A stretch of DNA of 64,000 nt from Excoecaria cochinchinensis (taxonomy: Eukaryota; Streptophyta; Magnoliopsida; Malpighiales; Euphorbiaceae): assembly GCA_947683425.1 (NCBI GenBank), contig CANTUQ010000055.1, positions 7,318,501 through 7,382,500 of the forward strand, in the 5' to 3' direction. The notes under the pieces were generated by a model. It was not told where the DNA came from. It made no database searches and was given only the letters and a program-made list of their open reading frames with translations. The translations under genes were made by a program, and so were the position numbers. Positions within the stretch are counted from its first letter, which is position 1. Each line of letters starts with the position of its first letter. Below are positions 58,295 through 64,000 of the stretch, piece by piece.

Positions 58295-58738
58295 TTCTGT
58301 CGCGATCGCGACAAGTGACGCGATCGCGACAGAAGGCGGACTTGGCCCCTAGTTCTTGAAGAGTCCTCTGTCGCGATCGCGATGCTTGTCGCGAGCGCCA
58401 CAGAGAGCTCGGTTGCGGAAACCTCCGCGCGGGCGTGCTGCCGAGCGTGCGCGCGAGGAGGAAGGAACTGGTCTCTGTCGCGATCGCGACGCTTGTCGCG
58501 AGCGCGACAGAGCTCGGCTTCGTGAATTTCTGCCGTGGGTGCTCCGTCGCGACCAGGCCTCTTGGCGCGAGGACGCGACGAAGTACCCCGTGCACTGTCG
58601 CGATCGCGACGCTTGTCGCGAGCGTGACAGAGCTCGGCTCCGTGAGTTCTGCCGCGAGGAGGTCCTTTGGCGCGACCTCGCGAGGAAGTACCCCGTGCTC
58701 TGTCGCGAGCGCGACACTTGTCGCGATCGCGATAGAGG
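58295..58738. repeat. Five CG palindrome modules in LTR F
   Basis: Modules at 58295-58335, 58366-58405, 58473-58512, 58593-58632 and 58698-58738. The last three sit in a loose tandem array of ~105-120 bp units that also share AGCTCGGCT..CGTGA and AAGTACCCCGTGC. These are the best-preserved copies outside the Athila. Confidence 0.92.
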
Positions 58739-59071
58739 CCCTTCATGCTTGCTTTGTGTTCTGAATGTGTTTCGTTTGTACCACTTTGCACGGTTTCTCG
58801 CTATTGCATGGAATATGTGTGTGCTTTCGACTCGTGATATTATTGTACTAGTGTCCTTGTTGGGGATTTATATTAAATAAGAGTTTTAATTTGAATATTG
58901 CTTTGTCTATGTACTGTCTTGAGAGTTTATGTGGTCAAGCCTGAAGTGTCAAGGTATAGGATAATTAAGCATGCTTAAGAAGGGTTAGTGTTCAGCTGTT
59001 CTGTCCGCCCCGTTTGGGCGAAGCGGTCGACCTCCGAGATGGTCATCAATCGTGTAGTGATAAAATGTTTT

Positions 59072-59130
59072 GAGACTCCGGTCTCCCGCGCTACCTTCGG
59101 GTATTAAAGTGTTTTTGAGGCTTCGGTCTC
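59072..59130 (+). other. UNCG-loop hairpins in LTR F
   Basis: GAGAC-TCCG-GTCTC (59072-59085), TACC-TTCG-GGTA (59092-59103) and GAGGC-TTCG-GTCTC (59117-59130, one G-U pair). In RNA these have UNCG tetraloops, an unusually stable class. Related hairpins occur in LTR E (56686-56699) and LTR 1 (1841-1850, 9522-9535, 9577-9586). Confidence 0.7.
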
Positions 59131-59366
59131 CCGTGCCGTGTTCCCGTATCCTCCGCCATTGATTTCAGGCTATTGTGTGAACTGTCTGGTTTTGATACAG
59201 TGAAGTGTTCTGATTATTGTATGAATCTGAATAGTGTAATGGTTAGTGCATTGCGTTATGTAATCCTGATTTTATAGTATTGTCTCTGTACTCTGATGCA
59301 TAATGATTTATGTATATTAGTGCATGTTTCCTTGTATTAGTGTTCTGTTGTGTTTGTTTCTCCCCA

Positions 59367-59406
59367 CTAAGCGTTATCGCTTAGCACGGGCTTTTATCAC
59401 GTGCAG
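59367..59406 (+). promoter_or_regulatory. Terminal hairpin and acceptor-like site, LTR F
   Basis: CTAAGCG-TTAT-CGCTTAG, identical to D 5' LTR, followed by CACGGGC, T-rich stretch and GTGCAG|GT. Confidence 0.72.
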
Positions 59407-60710
59407 GTAGCGTGAAGGATTTTGGGAATGCTCAAGTCGTGCATCTGCAGGCAGGCCATAGGAGTCGAGTTATTACTTCTTTTGTTTCCTGATGTAATTC
59501 CTTTTGTATAAGGATTATTTTTGTAAAGGATTGTAAAATTGTAATCTTTTTGGAATATTGTATTTATAACTCTATATCTTATTTATGTATTGAAGTATAG
59601 TTTTCCTATTATACTTTCTAAGATTTTATTACTGGTTATTGAATGCTTCCGCTGTATGCTTTGTCGCGTCGTGAGTGAGTGTCGTGCTGTAGCGCGCCCG
59701 CCGGTGCCCTTCCAACGGGGGCGTCGGTGGGGGTGTTACAGGTGCTTTTCCCTTGTAGGTATGCAGGTTTCCAATAGAGAGTTGTGTATATGCAGGCCAC
59801 TAGGAGTGTAATGTAAAGCTTCTATTTGTATATGATTTTGTTCTTTTTGTAAAGATCAGTGTAGCATTTATGTAAAGAATTTTTGTATATTAAATGAAAA
59901 TGTTTAAGAGAATGTTCATGTAATGTATGGAGGTTATTGTTATTCTGTAATGTAAATAACTAAAGTTTGTTCATGCATGTATGACTTGATTTATCAATAA
60001 TAATTTAGTTATTATCTTTCAAGAGTAAGATGGTATAGTTGTGTGTGTAGCGCTCTTATATCTTCTAGGGGGTATTGGGGCGTTACACATATTGCTTAGC
60101 GCATAGTTATTTTATTGCGTGTATGTACATGAGGTGTGATCATGGATCTGGACCAAGCAAGACTTTTGGTGCAAATTTTGGACGATGGGGATAGAATGCA
60201 AAACTCTAGAATATATGGCATGTATATGTGTATATGTAAATGTAGTAGACTGTAAATATGCAAAAAGAGAAACTATGTATATGTGTATGAAGTTAATAAT
60301 AAAATATGTATGTTTCATCTTGAGAAGTTAATGGTTGTTTGAATTTATATTGTTGGTCGTATTGAATATTAATGAAAAAAATGCATATTTTAACTTTATG
60401 ATGCAAATTGAGTTATGGAGGTTGCATTGGTTGTGATGACAATATTAGGAGCGTAAATTTTCTAAATGTGCAAAAGGTTAGGAGTGAGTGCAACCGTTAT
60501 GCTGCCAATATTTTAACCAAATGAATAAAGACACAAACCGTTATTGTATGTTGCTGAAAATAGGAAAAAAATAGGCTCACTAACTTGATAAAGAATATAT
60601 CATATGGATATAAAATTAAGATCTTATTTAAGGATATAAGTCAAGAAATAAGAATTAAACTGTTTTGTGGTACTTGATACTCGCATTAAATTAGGGTATA
60701 GGGTGTTACA

Positions 60711-61706
60711 ATCCCAGTAATGAGCAGTACTATGCAAAAATTTAGTTTAAGCCCTTAAAAGGAGCAAGCAAGGGTTTCTTCCAAGTCTAAGGAGAATCTA
60801 GGATTTTATTTACTCTTCAAGAAAATGAAGAAATACTTATTCTAAAGCCTAAGAAAAGGGGAAAAACCAAGAAAATTAAGGAAAAAGGCGTGAAGAAACC
60901 AAAAAATCTTCTCTTTATATAGAAAAATGTTGGAGTGTACGATAAAGAGGTAAGTAACAAGAGTGAAAAGGTTCTTCACGATCATCACTGTGCCTTTTAC
61001 CGTCACACAAGTGAGCACATTACTTTTCACGACCATGAACAACCAAGAACATGCAAAACCCATATTTTTAGAGCTTTTCCTTGAATCTTGCCTGATTTGG
61101 ATGCATACCACATGTATACATGTATATATGCATAGTCATTCATGTCACACATATTACTTAACCAAATGTAGGGTTCAAGTCCAATGGTTTCATGCAAATC
61201 CAATGCCTAAGACTCATGAATTCACCTGACCGTTACTTCATACTCTCGAGAGCTCAACGAAATTCAGGGAGTAAGCTTATAACTTTTACCAAAGCTTATA
61301 ATTATTAGCAACAACCCCATCACTAGGGGTAAAATAGCTAAAACTCCAACGACTAAGTTGAATTATGAACTAACCAAAGTGTTCTTATATAAGGTTTGGT
61401 GAACAACAAGGTTCCAAAACCAGACCTCCATCAAAGGTCAAGATCTTGGCCCAATGAACGATAAGCTTCGAAGACTAGACCTACATCAAAGGTAAAGTTT
61501 TCAAACTGGGCAAACAACGAGTGTCCTAGACCAACCATTAACCATCAGGAAAGTTTGATAACTAGACCTGGACTATCTCACCATTGCCTACTAAGAGAGC
61601 ATACCGTGTAGACCACAACAAATGTTAATAACCTAACCAGGTATGTGTTTCTGAACTTTTGCTCACCTCACACACATCTGCTTGCGTCTCTAAAGTTAGG
61701 GGCAAC
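60711..61706 (+). other. Element G 3' UTR, second part, with degenerate ~55-bp repeats
   Basis: Repeats near 61401, 61456 and 61509 share GAAC(A/G)A(C/T)AAG..TTC..AGACC(T)..CATCAAAGGT. No gene. Ends with the polypurine tract TAAAGTTAGGGGCAAC (61691-61706). Confidence 0.6.
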
Positions 61707-62120
61707 TATCAATACCTTAGGTTGAGTTTCCCGAGTTAAGGATTACCTAATGGTGAATAGTGACTTATGGAAAAGGAGATAAACTCATCCGGTTCAAGAG
61801 GTTTTCAGTCCAAAAATTAAGATAAAATATTTTTGTGGTACCCTTTATCATTTGCTAAAGACCCAAGAGTCCTTGGAAAGCTTAAACTAGGTTCAAAAGG
61901 GATTGGGCCTCGTTTTAAGGCCCAAAAAGTCAGTTTGGGCTTTATAGGACAATTAACACCTATAAAGAGGTTCTTCGTGGCTAGGAACTGCCTTTGCTCA
62001 CTTTCATGGTCGTCCCATGTTGGAAAATGTAAAGTTTTTTAGGTGTTCGACCTCATAACCGTGAATACTAGTTCACACATGTGAAGTCCCTCTAGTAGCC
62101 CTAATTCATTCCCCTCTCTT

Positions 62121-62128
62121 TATAAATA
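62121..62128 (+). promoter_or_regulatory. TATA box of the G LTR
   Basis: TATAAATA, with flanking CTCTCTT, about 415 bp into the LTR. Confidence 0.55.
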
Positions 62129-62690
62129 CAAAGAGGGCCACACTTCCAATGGTTCGAATTTTTTTTGAAAAAATGCACTTTTCAGTAGCAAAATACCCAA
62201 AAGTTCTTATTTTTTTTTCTTTCCTTTGATCAAATTGGCTTTAATCCTTGCAATTTCTAAGTCAAAATTCAGAGGGCAATTAGACTGTAATCCTTCATTT
62301 AACGCTTTAATTTCTCATTTTTTCATCTCATTTTCATATTTCTCTTTATTATTTACTATATTTTTTTTATTCATTTTATATCATTTTGTGTATTTTCTTT
62401 CCTTTTTGCACTTTTGTGATTCCCACAATGATCCAAGGATCGGCTTATACTGTAACGGATTGGGATCACATCTTTACATTATGTTGTTTTCATTTTTCTA
62501 TAATTTAATTTTTTTTATTCTTTTTGTTTATAATCTTATATGGGTTCCAAGGATCGGATTCAATTCATAGAAACCGGTCATTTGATCCAAATTTATTATG
62601 TGTCAATGTGTATAGGATTATCTTAATTTTCGCATATATTTATTTATTCACTTTATATTTTAAGATTTTTTTATGTAATTTATTTATTTT

Positions 62691-62820
62691 ATTGTTTATT
62701 TTCTTATGTCCTTTAATTTTCTAATTATCTATATTCTTTGTAATATATTTATTGTTTATTTTCTTATATTCTTTAATTTTCTAATTATCTATATTCTTTG
62801 CAATATATTTACTGTTTATT
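62691..62820 (+). repeat. 60-bp tandem duplication
   Basis: 62701-62760 and 62761-62820 are near-identical AT-rich units (TTCTTAT..CTTTAATTTTCTAATTATC..), differing at only a few sites. Confidence 0.92.
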
Positions 62821-63045
62821 GAAATTATTCACATTTATTCTTGCACAATTTTAATTATTGCAATTTAATTTATATCTTTTTTATTTTTGTATATATTTTA
62901 TGTGAATAACTCATATTTTTGCTTTGTTCCTTTTTCGGCCCTATTATGGAGTAATAGTAAGGTCACAACCATGACCTTTCCATTCATGACTATGACTTCC
63001 TCTTTTCCCTCCTTTATGCCCATGAAACAATTAGAAATGTTCGTA

Positions 63046-63448
63046 CACTACCACAAAATAAGCCATTACAACATATGCTTAGAAATATATTTGGAAATGT
63101 TGCCTCAGTTTATAGAAGCCAACAATTTAGAAACATATTTAAAATGTTGTAAGCTAATTATAATTCCTATAAGATGCTAAAATTGTTACAATACCTAAGG
63201 CAATAATGGTAAATGCAACACTTTCAAATATTTTTCAATATATGCTAAAACTATTACAATAACCTAATATAGCACTTTCAAATATGTTGTTATATGCCTA
63301 TGGCAATAGTTTTAAAATTTTATTGCAACAATTATTAGCTAACAACATTTGAAGTATGTTGTTAAATTGTTACCATATATAAACTAGGGCAACATTTTTC
63401 AGACATGCAGCTAAAACTATCTTACAATAGACTTCTTATGTGGTAGTG
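63046..63448. mobile_element. CACTA-type MITE
   Basis: 403 bp with terminal inverted repeats CACTACCACAAAATAAGCC and, from the other end, CACTACCACATAAGAAGTC, and a perfect 3-bp TSD GTA (63043-63045, 63449-63451). The CACTA start and 3-bp TSD are diagnostic of the CACTA (En/Spm) superfamily. The interior is AT-rich, has subterminal AACATAT/TTTCAAATAT-like repeats and no coding region, so it would need transposase supplied elsewhere. Confidence 0.9.
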
Positions 63449-63451
63449 GTA

Positions 63452-64000
63452 GCTTTCATCCTTTGTCCGTCCTCATGCTCGTGGAGTCATCCTTTACACT
63501 CGTGAGGACCTCCAGTAAGTGTTTTTCCTTTATTCTCTATTCCATTTTTATTGTTATTTACTTAATTTAATTTACTAATTTTGTTATATTTTAATTATTA
63601 TAATTAGACAATAAATCAAGATAAAATCCATATTTTTGGAATATAGAGATGTAATTGGGATAATTAAGATAATTGCTTTCTTTTACTACTTTCAACATGA
63701 TTGTTGTGATAATATACATGTATATAATTGTGTGAGAATAGAGATAAATTTTGTAACTCAAATCGATGAACTATTTAAACTTAATTATTTGGTACATAAA
63801 TAAGAGTTTTGTGCTAAATCATCTTTAGTATCAAACCATAAGGTTTTTTTCGATTATTTCAAATGGCAACTTCACAATTAAAAACCACCTTGTGATGACC
63901 ATCACTAATCTGGTTTAACTTATTAGGAATAAGATCAAAATTCCTTAAGATGCCAACCTTGAGTTTTGGGCTAATTAAATTAAGCTCTTGATTATCCCAA
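63452..64000. other. Unassigned AT-rich DNA
   Basis: No ORF, repeat or domain that I recognise. It may be the remainder of the G LTR or its flank. Confidence 0.4.

Larger units (their letters stand above)
58209..59406 (+). other. Possible LTR leader intron, LTR F
   Basis: Consensus donor GAG|GTAAGTG and acceptor TCACGTGCAG|GT, 1198 nt apart, at the positions seen in D. All CG modules lie between. Prediction only. Confidence 0.38.
57077..59740 (+). mobile_element. Solo LTR F
   Basis: 2664 bp, starts TGTAACAACCC and ends GGTGTTACA, perfect TSD GGTGC at 57072-57076 and 59741-59745. Contains a CT-rich leader (57555-57625), donor-like GAGAG|GTAAGTG at 58209, five CG palindrome modules (58295-58738), perfect palindrome TTAAGCATGCTTAA (58965-58978), UNCG hairpins (59072-59130), terminal hairpin (59367-59384) and acceptor-like GTGCAG|GT at 59405-59406. 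No primer site or interior. The ORFs over the palindromes are reading-frame artefacts. The intact palindromes and exact TSD make it one of the younger insertions. Confidence 0.93.
55110..60087 (+). mobile_element. Solo LTR E (host of F)
   Basis: Own sequence is 55110-57076 and 59746-60087, about 2.3 kb. Starts TTTAATGACC (a decayed TGTAATGCCC) and ends GCGTTACA. Perfect TSD CATAT at 55105-55109 and 60088-60092. A TATA box ATATAAAGG is at 55355-55363, a CT-rich leader at 55425-55455, donor-like AAG|GTAAGTG at 55540, CG palindromes 56052-56255, UUCG hairpin 56686-56699, terminal hairpin 57052-57067, acceptor-like TTGTAG|GT at 59757-59758. It inserted inside the terminal hairpin loop of LTR A. 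Confidence 0.85.
40786..60710 (+). mobile_element. Solo LTR A (host of C, D, E and F)
   Basis: Own sequence is 40786-41454, about 53370-55109 and 60093-60710, about 3.0 kb. Starts TGTAATGTCCC and ends GGTGTTACA. Flanks GTCCA and ATCCC agree at three of five bases, a plausible aged TSD. A TATA box is at 41375-41384 followed by a CT-rich leader split by C (41405-41454, 53373-53405). A degenerate repeat like that of LTR B lies at 54680-54920. Its terminal hairpin arms are 55098-55103 and 60094-60099, split by E. No interior or second LTR. Confidence 0.75.
34634..64000 (+). mobile_element. Element G: old Tat-lineage element forming the backbone (right part)
   Basis: Pol relics in order on the + strand (protease, RT, RNase H, second RNase H, integrase) are followed by a 3' UTR, a polypurine tract at 61691-61706 and a 3' LTR start at 61707. 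It is interrupted by LTR A (40786-60710). Its gag and 5' LTR must lie left of element 1, outside the window. Many stops and frameshifts make it the oldest recognisable element here. Confidence 0.8.
61707..64000 (+). mobile_element. Element G 3' LTR (right end not located)
   Basis: TATCAATACC after the polypurine tract parallels the TATAGACACC start of the element 2 LTR. TATA box TATAAATA at 62121-62128, in CTCTCTTTATAAATACA. Sequence beyond is AT-rich with a repeated word CCAAGGATCGG (near 62434 and 62548). The LTR end is not recognisable, so part of this span may be flanking DNA. Confidence 0.6.

Noticed and set aside
58066..58880. ORFs of 109-241 residues with CRDRD / SRSRQ / VAIAT repeats
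   Set aside because: The CG palindrome has no stop in any frame, so it creates long frames on both strands inside a solo LTR.
62226..62724. Phe/Leu/Ile-rich ORFs suggesting membrane proteins
   Set aside because: Produced by T-rich LTR sequence and a 60-bp tandem duplication; composition alone explains the hydrophobicity.

Overview
This is plant nuclear DNA, AT-rich and made almost entirely of nested LTR retrotransposons. The supporting signs are Ty3/gypsy proteins of the Athila, Tat and Tekay/Del types, initiator-Met-type and Athila-type primer sites, 5-bp target-site duplications (TSDs), a CACTA-type MITE and long microsatellites. I see no host gene, rRNA or tRNA. A eudicot is likely but the species cannot be told. 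The setting looks like pericentromeric or other repeat-dense heterochromatin.

Layout, oldest to youngest. The backbone is a decayed Tat-lineage element on the + strand (called G). Its pol relics lie at 34634-39270, its 3' UTR at 39271-40785 and 60711-61706, and its 3' LTR starts at 61707. Left of the pol relics sits element 1 (1-34633), a coding-free LARD-like element with LTRs of about 3.3 kb. Its 3' LTR was hit three times: by solo LTR B (5328-9163, - strand), by a Tat-type element 2 (10068-21964, - strand, TSD GTATC) and by Athila element 3 (22031-34232, - strand, TSD GGAGT). Right of the pol relics sits old solo LTR A (40786-60710). A holds solo LTR C (41455-53369), which holds the near-complete chromovirus D (44275-52987). 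A also holds solo LTR E (55110-60087, TSD CATAT), which holds solo LTR F (57077-59740, TSD GGTGC). A 403-bp CACTA-type MITE (63046-63448, TSD GTA) lies in or beyond the G LTR. Nesting reaches four levels (G, A, C, D).

The only intact genes are those of Athila element 3: a 1795-residue gag-pol and a 422-residue downstream ORF. Its two 1398-bp LTRs differ by one base as far as I can see by eye, so the insertion is very recent and the element may still be mobile. All other coding regions are broken.

The most unusual signal is not a gene. A module of two CG-rich palindromes (half-module TCTGTCGCGANCGCGAC, then its inverted partner) recurs more than 20 times in LTRs C, D, E and F, and also in the LTRs, the inter-ORF spacer and even the gag-pol reading frame of the unrelated Athila element. 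In the chromovirus-type LTRs it belongs to a repeated architecture: CT-rich leader, consensus splice donor (clear in D, E and F), CG palindromes, a GCATGC-centred palindrome, short hairpins (several with UNCG loops), a covarying hairpin CTAAGCG-TTAT-CGCTTAG, and a 3' splice-like AG|GT. Five of the seven insertions into these LTRs fall in or within 90 bp of that last hairpin. I read this as a structured, possibly spliced, LTR leader that also marks an insertion hotspot. That reading is inference; the sequence pattern is directly visible.
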